Source: an uncultured Spirochaetota bacterium (GTDB lineage Bacteria > Spirochaetota > UBA4802 > UBA5550). Taken from it: a DNA stretch of 64,000 nucleotides. Each line of letters starts with the position of its first letter. Positions within the stretch are counted from its first letter, which is position 1. The stretch lies in contig CALMRZ010000081.1 of assembly GCA_937872225.1 (NCBI GenBank), positions 23,451 to 87,450 on the forward strand. The letters run 5' to 3'. The translations under genes and the position numbers were made by a program. Positions 1 through 9,892 of this stretch are shown here, one piece after another. Below the pieces are notes generated by a model. It was not told where the DNA came from. It did no database searches and was given only the letters and a program-made list of their open reading frames with translations.

Positions 1-1
1 T

Positions 2-469
2 GCATCAGGTGTCCGTCCCGCCGTTGACGTCGGTATATCGGTTTCTCGGGTCGGCGGCAACGCCCAGATCAAGGCCATGAAAAAATATGCCGGCTCTCTC
101 CGTCTGGACCTTGCCCAGTTCCGCGAACTTGAGGCTTTTGCCCAGATGGGTACCGAACTCGACGCCGCGACCCAGAAACAGCTCGACCGCGGTATCAGGC
201 TTGTCGAGGTTTTGAAACAGGGTCAGTATGTTCCCATGGCTGTCGAAGAGCAGGTGGCAATCCTATTCGCCGCCACCCAGGGATATATGGACAAGGTGCC
301 CGTTGAGAAAGTTAAGGATTTTGAAGCAAAATTCCTGGCTTACATGAAGAGCTCACAAAAAGAACTGCTTTCGGAAATTTCTTCGACCGGCGTACTCCAG
401 AGCGAAGATAAATTTAAAAACGCGACGCAGGAATTTGTAGATCGCTATATGGCAGAAGTAAGCAAATAA
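2..469 (+). CDS. atpA: ATP synthase F1 subunit alpha, C-terminal part
   Basis: C-terminal 155 residues of the F1 alpha subunit, open at the left edge of the window. The visible frame starts with a [15 protein letters not shown] stretch, the conserved alpha-subunit segment after the nucleotide-binding domain, and continues through the helical C-terminal domain ([17 protein letters not shown]) to a normal end ([12 protein letters not shown]). An internal ATG at 77 is not the start, because conserved alpha sequence reads in frame from base 2. Alpha alternates with beta in the catalytic hexamer and carries non-catalytic nucleotide sites. It is followed at 19 bp by gamma, then beta and epsilon, the standard F1 order. 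Identity is certain; only the 5' end is missing. Confidence 0.97.
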   Translation, partial: ASGVRPAVDVGISVSRVGGNAQIKAMKKYAGSLRLDLAQFRELEAFAQMGTELDAATQKQLDRGIRLVEVLKQGQYVPMAVEEQVAILFAATQGYMDKVPVEKVKDFEAKFLAYMKSSQKELLSEISSTGVLQSEDKFKNATQEFVDRYMAEVSK

Positions 470-488
470 ACTACGAAGGTATTAGACT

Positions 489-1370
489 GTGGCTACTCAA
501 AGGGATATAAAAAAGAGGATAAAATCCGTCAGCAATACCCGGAAGATCACCAGTACCATGGAGATGGTGTCGACCGCGAAGATGAAGAAGATGCAGGGAC
601 GGCTCGAAATGACCAAACCGTACGAGCTGAAGGTCAATGAGATTCTAGCTAACCTGGTCAACTCGGGCGTCACGGTATCGGAAGACCCCCATTTCAGGGA
701 ATCTGATGATCCGGCGCGGGTCCTGGTGTTGCAGATTACGGGTAATCGTGGACTGTGCGGCAGCTATAACACCAACGTTATAGAAAACACGATGAACTTC
801 AAGAACAAGCTTGCCGAAGAGCAGAGAGACACGCAGGTGTATGTCGTGGGTAAAAAGGCAATCGCTTTCTACAATTTCATGAAGATGCCTATGTTCAAGT
901 CCATGATAAACCCCGAGGACAAGCTGAACTTTGAAGATGCCGCAATTATAGGGAACGAGTTGAGGAGCCTCTTCCTCAGCGGTGAGTTCCATGAGATCTG
1001 GATATCCTATACAAAAGTGAAATCGTCATCTTCTCAAAAGCCGACGATGACCAGGCTTCTTCCGATTCTTCTCGAAGAGGAGGAAATCAAAGACATGTAT
1101 CCCGGGGCGCAGCTCGAATTTTACTTCGAGCCGAATCCCACGAGGATTTTCGCCTACCTCATTCAGCTGTATCTGAAAGTGAAGCTGTACACTTGCTTCC
1201 TCGAGTCTTCCTTTTCAGAGCAGTTCGCGCGGCGGGTGGCCATGAAGAATGCAAGCGACGCATCTTCTGAAATGATCCGGGATCTTACGATCACATATAA
1301 CCGCGCCCGTCAGGCCAAGATCACCAAGGAGATTTCGGAGATCGTCGGCGGCGCCGCGGCTCTCAAATAG
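489..1370 (+). CDS. atpG: ATP synthase F1 subunit gamma
   Basis: Rotor shaft of F1, linking the catalytic hexamer to the membrane ring. 293 residues, usual length. The N-terminal helix (ATQRDIKKRIKSVSNTRKIT) and the C-terminal helix with RRVAMKNASDASSEM and TYNRARQAKITKEISEIVGG are diagnostic; the two pack as the central coiled coil. The start is GTG at 489, chosen because ATQRDIK matches the family N-terminus; a GAAGG-like ribosome site lies just upstream. A middle segment around residues 228-240 (LYLKVKLYTCFLESSFSEQ) is slightly divergent but in frame. Second gene visible in the atpAGDC operon. Confidence 0.97.
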   Translation: MATQRDIKKRIKSVSNTRKITSTMEMVSTAKMKKMQGRLEMTKPYELKVNEILANLVNSGVTVSEDPHFRESDDPARVLVLQITGNRGLCGSYNTNVIENTMNFKNKLAEEQRDTQVYVVGKKAIAFYNFMKMPMFKSMINPEDKLNFEDAAIIGNELRSLFLSGEFHEIWISYTKVKSSSSQKPTMTRLLPILLEEEEIKDMYPGAQLEFYFEPNPTRIFAYLIQLYLKVKLYTCFLESSFSEQFARRVAMKNASDASSEMIRDLTITYNRARQAKITKEISEIVGGAAALK

Positions 1371-1391
1371 AAATATATATTCGTTGATTGA

Positions 1392-2825
<1,434 letters not shown>

Positions 2826-2831
2826 TAACCA

Positions 2832-3236
2832 ATGAAGAAGATAAAATGCAGCATCTTAACGCCGGACCGATATCTTTACGAAGGTGAAGTCGCATTTGCC
2901 GTGGTGCAGGCGCACAATGGCGAGATGGGCTTCCTCGTCGATCATGCTCCACTTATTTCAGAACTGGGTATCGGTGAAGTTCGGTTGCAGGACGGTAAAA
3001 CGACCGAATACTTCGTCGTGGAAGGCGGTGTTGTGGAGATACGCGACAATAAGCTGATTATCATTGCAGAAACAGCGAGCAAGAAGGATGAACTGGACAA
3101 GGCCGCCCTTGAAGAAAAGCTGAAAGAGCTGAAAGAGCAAAAGGAAAGGGAGATCAAGGCGTTTTCCCCCGAATGGGTCAGGTTCCAGGGCGAAGAGAAA
3201 CGTGTCAAGGCGCGAATTAAGGTTGCCAGCAGATAA
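2832..3236 (+). CDS. atpC: ATP synthase F1 subunit epsilon
   Basis: Epsilon subunit, 134 residues, last gene of the operon. The N-terminal beta-sandwich is recognisable from ILTPDRYLYEGEVAFAVVQ and GEMGFLVDHAPLISELGIGEVRL; the C-terminal half is a charged helical hairpin (KAALEEKLKELKEQKE) of the kind that regulates ATP hydrolysis. It starts 6 bp after beta, consistent with translational coupling, and ends 24 bp before an intrinsic terminator. Confidence 0.95.
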   Translation: MKKIKCSILTPDRYLYEGEVAFAVVQAHNGEMGFLVDHAPLISELGIGEVRLQDGKTTEYFVVEGGVVEIRDNKLIIIAETASKKDELDKAALEEKLKELKEQKEREIKAFSPEWVRFQGEEKRVKARIKVASR

Positions 3237-3260
3237 AAAACTATCTTATAACTCAATATA

Positions 3261-3294
3261 AAAAAAGGATGGCAGAAATGCCATCCTTTTTTTT
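3261..3294 (+). terminator. intrinsic terminator of the atp operon
   Basis: A stem of GGATGGC (3267-3273) and GCCATCC (3280-3286) with a 6-nt AGAAAT loop, flanked by six A on the left and followed by eight T (3287-3294). It sits directly after atpC, so it ends the ATP synthase transcript. Confidence 0.93.
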
Positions 3295-3625
3295 ATGGCG
3301 GAGGATCAACAGGATCGGACTTTGCAAGCTGATACACCTGCAGAAACAGGGTGTTTCCGGAACTGGCCGCATTGACAATATCCCTAGGAAGTATGGATAT
3401 AATGGATGGGCCGTGCCGGATTAACAAAAATTGTCATTACTATCATGTTCGCATTATATGATGGTTTTTAATGCCGTTTTGGAAAGGATACTTAAATATC
3501 TTGATTTATTTTGCAGAATAATCGATATTATATACAGGTAAATCTGTCCTGGAATAGGGGCAGGTTATGTCGCAATTGACGGACTTTAATAAACTGAATT
3601 ATAAAGGGTCTGTGCTGATTACCAT
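3295..3625 (+). other. intergenic region with possible promoter and a short upstream frame
   Basis: 331 bp without a clear gene, AT-rich towards its right end. A possible promoter is TTGATT at 3501-3506 with GATATT or TATTAT near 3524-3532, only a weak match. A 24-codon frame opens at ATG 3568 after a GGGGCAGG stretch and ends at 3642, overlapping the start of the next gene in another frame. It could be a leader peptide or chance. Nothing else was recognised. Confidence 0.3.
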
Positions 3626-5653
3626 ATGGCTAAAGACATAATACAACAGGCGGGCGGCAAGGCCGACAGCACCATTATAAGCTTACCGGAAAGTGTTAAG
3701 AAGAGCCTGCCCAGTGATTTTGACATTGGCGCTATCGGGAAAATTGACCTGCGGGAAGCCGAATCGATCGCCAATGAAGACATTCTTCTCATCAAGGAAA
3801 GTGAGCTCATTGAAGGGCTTGATAATTTCGACATTATACCCATCGAGGAGGATGGTAAAGCCTCGTCTGCTGATTTGTCACGGGTGGACGACCGGAAAAT
3901 AGCCCTTACGGCGGAGATAGAACGTATTGTCGATCGTATAATAAAACATGGCAGAAAAACCGAAGAGGCGCCCGCCGAGGAAGATGAAAAGACGGAATAC
4001 GAAGAAGAAACCGCGCCGGTAATTGAGATAAAAAAGAAAGACGAGCTGGAGTATGATGACGGCCGTACATGGATATCCCTTGAAGAATTGGAAAAGTACG
4101 ATGAACATGGCCATAAATGGACACCGCTTGAGGAGCTTCTTCTGGAAGGCGGCAAGGATGATCGTGAAGCAGGGAGAAGGGAAGAGAAGAAGGACGGCAG
4201 GCCATCCGGGGAAGCCGCGGCCGAAAAGACGGAGGGAATCAGAAGTGAAAAACCTCTCATGGTTGAGGGCTATATAGAGAGTGACGATGAATACGTCATC
4301 TGGGACATGCCTCCCGAGAAGAGGGTTGAAAAGGTACAAGCAACCGCCAAACCCGTAAGTCTGGGAAAAACGGCCCCCTCGACCGACGGTGAACAGAAAA
4401 AAACGAACGAGATACATGAAAAAGATACCGTAACGAAAGAGGACGAGGTCGTCATTTCAATGGAAGACCTCGATGGGCCCGTAAAGGTAGAAAAGAAAAA
4501 TGCCGAGGAACTGGCGCCTGTTGAATTTACGGATACGCTGAAGCAGACTGAACCAGGTGTCGATGTCATAGGAAAACCGGAACGTTTGAGTGAAGACCGT
4601 CAAAGCCAGCAGTACAGGGACCTGGTCTTGTCAGGCATGATCGGGGACTCGCGGGAGATCGGAGAGGTTTACTTCATCGATGACGCAACGAACGGGAAGG
4701 AACGGGAAGAAAAGAGCATCTTCGACGAGAGCGATCTTGACAAGATCATATCGGGAATCGTGCAGGTGGATGAAGGTTCGGCCTATATGCTCGGCGAAGC
4801 CAACGTGGAAGAAGACAGGGAACGGATTGCCGTTATAGCCGGTGAATTGATGCAGGCCCATGAAGACCTTTTCGTGGATCTGGATTACAAATACGGCGAT
4901 GAAGAGCTTGACTATATACATGCGGCTATAGTTGAAGAGGACTATGCCGGTTACATCCGGGAAATTGACGAATTTTTCGGGATTCCCGGGGGCCGGACCA
5001 TCCCGGCGGCAGTGGAGCTCCTCGGCCTTACGGCCGATGAGTTCGACACCATTGAGGACACGCTGTTCCAGGATGAATTCAAGGATATCCATCTATATGA
5101 CCGGTATCACCTGTATGAATTTGACCGCGCCTCCCGCGCAGGGGGGGGGCGTGACAGGAAGAACTGCCGGTATCTTCTTCCCGAAGAAAACAGCCTGATG
5201 GATGATGAACGGGACTCCATAGAAAGCGATGTCTCTTCCGCCAGCGCCCTGATTTTCGAGGAAGACATACAGGACATCACCGAGCAGCTCATCAAGCGGA
5301 CCGGAAAGACGGAGGCCGAGATCCGTGACCTGGTGGAAAAAACGTTCGGGATTGAATCACTGATCGAAGGCCCCGGTGAAGCAACGGGGGTGGCCGCCGT
5401 TCATGAAGAAGAAGGGCCGTCAGCCGCAGAGGGGATCACCGATATCACCGACCGTGTCGTGATCCTTGACAACGAGGCCGACGTGGACCGTTTTGTGAAA
5501 GAATTTCCGGAAGGGAAGCAGATGAATATCAAGATGCTCCTCAAGTACCTCGATGGACTGTTCGAAACCCTGCCGGAAGAAATTATTAAAAAATTCGCCA
5601 GCTCCGAGTATTTCGAGTTGTACCTGAAAGTGTTGAATGAACTGGGTGTGTAG
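3626..5653 (+). CDS. large acidic protein of unknown function, partner of the GAF/GGDEF-like protein
   Basis: 675 residues, not recognised. It is strongly acidic and looks modular. Residues 1-110 are an ordered-looking N-terminal part. A charged linker follows, containing two copies of a W-[ST]-[SP]-LEEL motif (TWISLEELEKYD at 148-159 and KWTPLEELLLEG at 164-175). Then come a long Glu/Lys/Asp-rich stretch, helical segments around 370-520, and a compact C-terminal domain (QMNIKMLLKYLDGLFETLPEE...). There is no signal peptide and no membrane segment, so it is probably cytoplasmic. It ends 2 bp before the GAF/GGDEF-like gene at 5656, so the two are almost certainly co-transcribed; a scaffold or regulator role is inference. 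The ATG at 3626 has no strong ribosome site, leaving the start uncertain. Confidence 0.8.
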   Translation: MAKDIIQQAGGKADSTIISLPESVKKSLPSDFDIGAIGKIDLREAESIANEDILLIKESELIEGLDNFDIIPIEEDGKASSADLSRVDDRKIALTAEIERIVDRIIKHGRKTEEAPAEEDEKTEYEEETAPVIEIKKKDELEYDDGRTWISLEELEKYDEHGHKWTPLEELLLEGGKDDREAGRREEKKDGRPSGEAAAEKTEGIRSEKPLMVEGYIESDDEYVIWDMPPEKRVEKVQATAKPVSLGKTAPSTDGEQKKTNEIHEKDTVTKEDEVVISMEDLDGPVKVEKKNAEELAPVEFTDTLKQTEPGVDVIGKPERLSEDRQSQQYRDLVLSGMIGDSREIGEVYFIDDATNGKEREEKSIFDESDLDKIISGIVQVDEGSAYMLGEANVEEDRERIAVIAGELMQAHEDLFVDLDYKYGDEELDYIHAAIVEEDYAGYIREIDEFFGIPGGRTIPAAVELLGLTADEFDTIEDTLFQDEFKDIHLYDRYHLYEFDRASRAGGGRDRKNCRYLLPEENSLMDDERDSIESDVSSASALIFEEDIQDITEQLIKRTGKTEAEIRDLVEKTFGIESLIEGPGEATGVAAVHEEEGPSAAEGITDITDRVVILDNEADVDRFVKEFPEGKQMNIKMLLKYLDGLFETLPEEIIKKFASSEYFELYLKVLNELGV

Positions 5654-5655
5654 TT

Positions 5656-7431
5656 ATGGGTCTGCTGGAAAAAGCGTTAAATTTCAAAAAAGAAATAAGC
5701 GGTAACGGGAAAAAAACCATCATGGACCGGATAACAGGCCCTGCTGAAACCGGTCTTCCCGGGGAAAAGCCTGCCGCATCGGCAGCCGGACGGGAAGAAG
5801 CCGATATTCTCTACCTCGGCCGTGAGGACCTCGTGTCCGTTGACGATGAAACCGCGGGTAAAGACGCTGCGTCGGAGCCGCAGACAGCTGCGGGATCCGG
5901 GGGCGGGGCGCGGTCTGACGCAAAACCGAAATTCACCATCGAAGCGGAGGAAAAGTCTGCCGGGCCCCAGACGAAACAGGCATGGGATGACAGCGGAGTG
6001 CTCCTCGACAACCTGGCGCTCTATGAACTCAGCAGGGACCTGCTGAAGGCGGCATCGACAAAAGAGCTCTTTGACGTGATACTGTTTTCGGTCATGGGCC
6101 AGGTTGGCGCGTCGTCCTCGTCAATAATGATGCCGAGCAAAGAAATCCCCGATGAGTGGGAAATAGAAGAATCGCGCGGTGTCACCATCAATAAAGACGA
6201 AGTGGTATTCAGGCCCCACGCTGGCATATTAAAGGAGCTGATCACGAGAAAAGAGATCCTCGATATGGACGAATTCAAGGATGATCCCGCTTTCAGCGAC
6301 GATTATTACAACTATATATCCATAGACGCCAAGCTCCTGGTGCCCATCACGTTCAACGATGATATCCTGGGCGTCATTGTCCTGGGCAACAAGCTGAACA
6401 ACATGGATTACACCGGAGAAGAAAAGGGATTTTTCAATATTATTGCTGAATACTCGGCATTTTCATACCGGGCAATACGCTTCAAGGAAGTGAATGATGC
6501 CGGGAGCGGTCCGGGGTCCCATATCTCCGCGGTTGACAGGATCAGGGGCAGGATAGCCGCTGAGGGAGGGATCGGCAGGGTGCGTGAAATCATCCGGGAT
6601 GAATTCACGGGACTCGGGATAACCGGCTTCTCGATTTTTGTGAAAGATGAAGGCAGCAGGGACTTTGTATTTTTCACTGCCGAGCTGGAAAACCGGCTCA
6701 AGCTGGATGAACCGGATTTCCGAATTCCGTCAACGGCCACACTGATCCAGGACATCGCCCGCTCGGAAAGCCCCATCATGTTCAACGAGCCGCAGCGGTC
6801 CAAGTCGCTCATCGAGATATTTACCGACAGGCAGTTGAAGGCAATGTCGATCCTTGACCTGTTTACCTTCAAACTGGCCAACGATCTTCTGGGGTTCGTG
6901 ATGATCTATGAAATGTCGGATTCATCGCCGCTGGACTATATCCACGCCAGGATCATGAAATTCATGGATTTTATCTTTCCGTATGTCACCATTGTGAGGG
7001 AGATGGAATACCGCCGCGGGTCATACATGGACACGATAGAAAGGGTGTTCCACCGTGTTAACGACGAGATAAAAAATGCCAGGGATCTTTCCATCCCGGT
7101 AACGCTGGTGCTGATCTCGATAAAAAATTTCAAACGCTACCAGGCGTTGTTCGGAAACGAAAAAGTGAAAAGCATGTTCATCCATTTCGAGAAATTTTCC
7201 CGGACCAGGCTCGGCGAACGGGACTTCTCGGTCCGTTTCGACCGGAGCAAGATCCTCCTTGTCCTGCCGGGCAAGGACAAGAAATTCGCGGTTCCCCTGG
7301 CGAATGCTATCTGCAATGAGATGACCCAGTCCTTCAGCACCAGGGACGTGCAGTTGCTGGTTACGTTCCTGGCCGCGGAATACCCGATTGACGGAAAAGA
7401 CGCCTACGCCCTGGTGGACGCGGTTAGTTAG
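5656..7431 (+). CDS. GAF-domain protein with degenerate GGDEF-like C-terminus
   Basis: 591 residues. Residues 1-115 are a low-complexity, linker-like region beginning with a short amphipathic helix (MGLLEKALNFKKEI). Residues about 118-270 form a GAF-like sensor domain (ELFDVILFSVMGQVGASSSS ... LLVPITFNDDILGVIVLG). A second GAF-like region spans about 290-430. The C-terminal part from about 450 has the layout of a GGDEF diguanylate cyclase, with the YRRGSYMDTIERVFHR entry helix and a VTLVLISIKNFKRYQALFG strand. At the catalytic signature it reads SVRFDRSKILLVLPG, so GG[DE]EF is absent. It is therefore probably a non-catalytic nucleotide-binding or protein-interaction domain. The gene is coupled at 2 bp to the acidic protein upstream. 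Cytoplasmic; the ligand is unknown. Confidence 0.8.
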   Translation: MGLLEKALNFKKEISGNGKKTIMDRITGPAETGLPGEKPAASAAGREEADILYLGREDLVSVDDETAGKDAASEPQTAAGSGGGARSDAKPKFTIEAEEKSAGPQTKQAWDDSGVLLDNLALYELSRDLLKAASTKELFDVILFSVMGQVGASSSSIMMPSKEIPDEWEIEESRGVTINKDEVVFRPHAGILKELITRKEILDMDEFKDDPAFSDDYYNYISIDAKLLVPITFNDDILGVIVLGNKLNNMDYTGEEKGFFNIIAEYSAFSYRAIRFKEVNDAGSGPGSHISAVDRIRGRIAAEGGIGRVREIIRDEFTGLGITGFSIFVKDEGSRDFVFFTAELENRLKLDEPDFRIPSTATLIQDIARSESPIMFNEPQRSKSLIEIFTDRQLKAMSILDLFTFKLANDLLGFVMIYEMSDSSPLDYIHARIMKFMDFIFPYVTIVREMEYRRGSYMDTIERVFHRVNDEIKNARDLSIPVTLVLISIKNFKRYQALFGNEKVKSMFIHFEKFSRTRLGERDFSVRFDRSKILLVLPGKDKKFAVPLANAICNEMTQSFSTRDVQLLVTFLAAEYPIDGKDAYALVDAVS

Positions 7432-7491
7432 ACCGGGGCAATCCGGGCCGTTATCCCGCCGGAACAATGACATCAGCGACCGAAAATCCAA

Positions 7492-8292
7492 ATGATCTTC
7501 AATGAGTCCGAGTACATCAGGATCCCGGTCGGGGATTATTCAATCGGAATTTCCCCCATGGTGCTGGATACGGCAATCGGCGCCCTGAAGGAAGGTGCCG
7601 TCAGGAGCGAGTTCCTCGCCAATGCATGTCCAGAACATGTTGTCCATGTCGATGACGTCTTTATCAGGAAGACCCTTGCGACTTATCGCGATTTTTTGGC
7701 CTTCGCGCAGGACACCGGGTACCTGACCGAGGGAGAACGCCAGGGGTGGGGCTGGATATGGCAGGATGGGCGGTGGCAGAAGAAATCGGGCGTCAGCTGG
7801 AGATGTCCCTTCGGCACTTCCGATGATAAACGGTACCGGAACAACGATGATATGCCGGTCATGCAGGTGAGCTGGAATGACGCGGCGGCATACTGTGCAT
7901 GGTTTTCCGGCAGGGCGGGTCGCTCGGCGCGCCTGCCGCGTGAGGCGGAATGGGAGGTTTTCGCGGGGATAAGCGGCGTATGCGGCATGGGGGATTGGGC
8001 CCGGGGAACATCGGATCCTCCCCCGAAACCGAACCTGCTGGAAGCAATACGCGAGCTCCCTGGAGGAAGCGGTCATGCAACGGGACTTCTCTGGGAATGG
8101 GTTGATGACTGGTATGACCGTTATCCAGGAGGGAGTGATCACAGGGATTTCGGAACTGTTTACAAGGTTCTCCGCGGCGGTTCTGTGCTGAGTCTCCCCG
8201 TGCAGAAAACGCGGGAATTCAGGCTCAGGAAATGCCCCACTGCCCGGAGTCCCTATTATGGATTCCGGGTCGCCTGTTTCGTCAACCACTGA
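7492..8292 (+). CDS. FGE-sulfatase (SUMF1-type) domain protein
   Basis: 266 residues spanning one formylglycine-generating-enzyme-like fold. Diagnostic pieces are IPVGDYSIG at the N-terminus, MPVMQVSWNDAAAYCAWFS, SARLPREAEWEVFA, LLWEWVDDWYDRYPGG, VLRGGSV and the closing YYGFRVACF. The catalytic cysteine pair of true formylglycine-generating enzymes is not evident: only one Cys lies in the FRLRKCPTARSP region. This makes it more like the many SUMF1-domain proteins that bind ligands or modify other targets. No signal peptide. It lies 60 bp after the GAF protein and just before a PAS-phosphatase gene, suggesting a signalling rather than a sulfatase context. No sulfatase is encoded nearby. Confidence 0.85.
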   Translation: MIFNESEYIRIPVGDYSIGISPMVLDTAIGALKEGAVRSEFLANACPEHVVHVDDVFIRKTLATYRDFLAFAQDTGYLTEGERQGWGWIWQDGRWQKKSGVSWRCPFGTSDDKRYRNNDDMPVMQVSWNDAAAYCAWFSGRAGRSARLPREAEWEVFAGISGVCGMGDWARGTSDPPPKPNLLEAIRELPGGSGHATGLLWEWVDDWYDRYPGGSDHRDFGTVYKVLRGGSVLSLPVQKTREFRLRKCPTARSPYYGFRVACFVNH

Positions 8293-8344
8293 GAGTTCCG
8301 GTTTTTTTATTGTCATTCGCCTGCCGTTTTATTACTGTTACACC

Positions 8345-9877
8345 ATGACATCGGAACGGAATGAAAACGAGTCGACTGGCGCCATGTATGAATCGCTTTT
8401 CGAGGAGATCGGCATGGCACTGTATGTCCTGGACGGCGAAGAGCGGTTCGTGCGGATCGCTCCGCTGTTCGAGAAGCTGACCGGGTACAGCCAGCAAGAC
8501 CTGGCGGGAAAACCGTTCAAGTCAATTGTGTTTTCCGGCATAGACGCGGCCGTCGATGGGCTTTTCAGGGGAGGGGAGGGGGTCGCCCTGAAAAGAGAAA
8601 TGTTCATCATGAAGAAAGATGCCGCCCCGGTCACATGCATGGTGGCCTGCATAAAGATGAACGCAAGCGGGGAAGGGAAATACGTCGGTGTCATCGTGCC
8701 GAAACAGCAGCCCGATCCGGAGATGGAGGAGAAAGTCAGGGTCTTCGCCATGGCTGTTGAACAGAGTCCCGCCACGGTTGTCATTACGGACAGGCAGGGC
8801 TCTATCGAGTATGTCAATCCCAAGTTTACCAGCCTTACCGGGTATACCTTCAACGAGGCCCTCCGGCATAATCCCAGGATTTTAAAATCAGGGATGCAGT
8901 CCCGCGAGTTCTATGATGATCTCTGGCAGACCATAACATCGGGAAAGGAATGGCGCGGCGATTTCCATAACAGGAAAAAGAACGGTGAAGTGTACTGGGA
9001 ATCCGCGTCGATATCACCTATAATCAATAATAAGGGTGAAATTACGCATTTTGTTGCGGTGAAGGAGGACATCACCGACCGGAAAAAAGCCGAAGAAGAG
9101 ATCAGGATTGCCGGTGCAATACTCAAAGAGAGAAACGATGAAATGGTAAGGGAACTGGCTGATGCCCAGGTCGTCACCGCCATGCTTCTCCCCGGGGCCC
9201 CTCCCGAACATGATCGCCTGCGAGCTGCCTTCAGGTTTAAGCCCCTTGAAGCGATCGGGGGAGATTTTTTTTCATTTAATACTTTACATGAGCATCGTGT
9301 TGGTGTTTTCATTGGAGACGTTGCCGGTCATGGGGTGTCAGCGGCGCTTTTTCTCACGCTTCTCAGGTCGTTGACCGACCGTTTAAACGGCGCTGTCGGG
9401 ACCAGCCCGTCCGGTTACCTGAAAGGCTTGAACGGCGCCCTTATTGACGGTGGCGTTTTTTTCTTCATAACCGCACTGTACGGAGTGTTTGACCTGGCCG
9501 GTGATGGAGCGGCATTCAGGTTCGCAAAGGGAGGGCACATGCCGCCGATTCTGCATCGCGCCGGTGCGGGATCGGCCGAAGTCCTGTGGTCCGGGGGGAT
9601 TCCGGTCGGACTTTCCGGATCGGCGGAATTCCAGGAGATCACCGTTGATCTGAAGCCGGGAGACAGGATATATCTGTACACTGACGGCGTGACGGAGATC
9701 AGGAACGAAAAGGGTGAGATGATAGAGCCGGAGGGATTGCGGGACATGATAGCGCGAAGCGGTTCGATGGGTCTCGAGGAATCCCTTGATCATATCGTGG
9801 ATGAGGCCGGCCGGTTCCAGGGCGCCAAGACATTTGAAGATGACATCATTATTATCGGTTTTGAAGTGATATATTAG
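8345..9877 (+). CDS. PAS-PAS-SpoIIE-type serine phosphatase
   Basis: About 510 residues. The first PAS domain spans roughly residues 15-125 (YVLDGEERFVRIAPLFEKLTG). The second spans 135-265 (AVEQSPATVVITDRQGSIEY ... YWESASISPIINNKGEIT), ending in a typical PAC tail ITDRKKAEEEI. A helical linker follows, then a PP2C/SpoIIE phosphatase domain from about 290 with the metal-binding motifs AIGGDFFSF and IGDVAGHGVSAAL, and DRIYLYTDGVTE and DDIIIIGF near the end. Such proteins dephosphorylate STAS anti-anti-sigma factors or act in partner switching; two STAS proteins occur elsewhere in this window. The start at 8345 is preferred because the longer frame from 8258 overlaps the upstream gene and adds an unlikely N-terminus, though no ribosome site supports either. 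Directly followed by a histidine kinase. Confidence 0.9.
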   Translation: MTSERNENESTGAMYESLFEEIGMALYVLDGEERFVRIAPLFEKLTGYSQQDLAGKPFKSIVFSGIDAAVDGLFRGGEGVALKREMFIMKKDAAPVTCMVACIKMNASGEGKYVGVIVPKQQPDPEMEEKVRVFAMAVEQSPATVVITDRQGSIEYVNPKFTSLTGYTFNEALRHNPRILKSGMQSREFYDDLWQTITSGKEWRGDFHNRKKNGEVYWESASISPIINNKGEITHFVAVKEDITDRKKAEEEIRIAGAILKERNDEMVRELADAQVVTAMLLPGAPPEHDRLRAAFRFKPLEAIGGDFFSFNTLHEHRVGVFIGDVAGHGVSAALFLTLLRSLTDRLNGAVGTSPSGYLKGLNGALIDGGVFFFITALYGVFDLAGDGAAFRFAKGGHMPPILHRAGAGSAEVLWSGGIPVGLSGSAEFQEITVDLKPGDRIYLYTDGVTEIRNEKGEMIEPEGLRDMIARSGSMGLEESLDHIVDEAGRFQGAKTFEDDIIIIGFEVIY

Positions 9878-9892
9878 CTGAAGGAGCATTGG

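Noticed and set aside
8258..8344. Upstream start for the PAS-SpoIIE phosphatase
   Set aside because: It would overlap the FGE-domain gene by 35 bp and add a sequence unlike PAS proteins.
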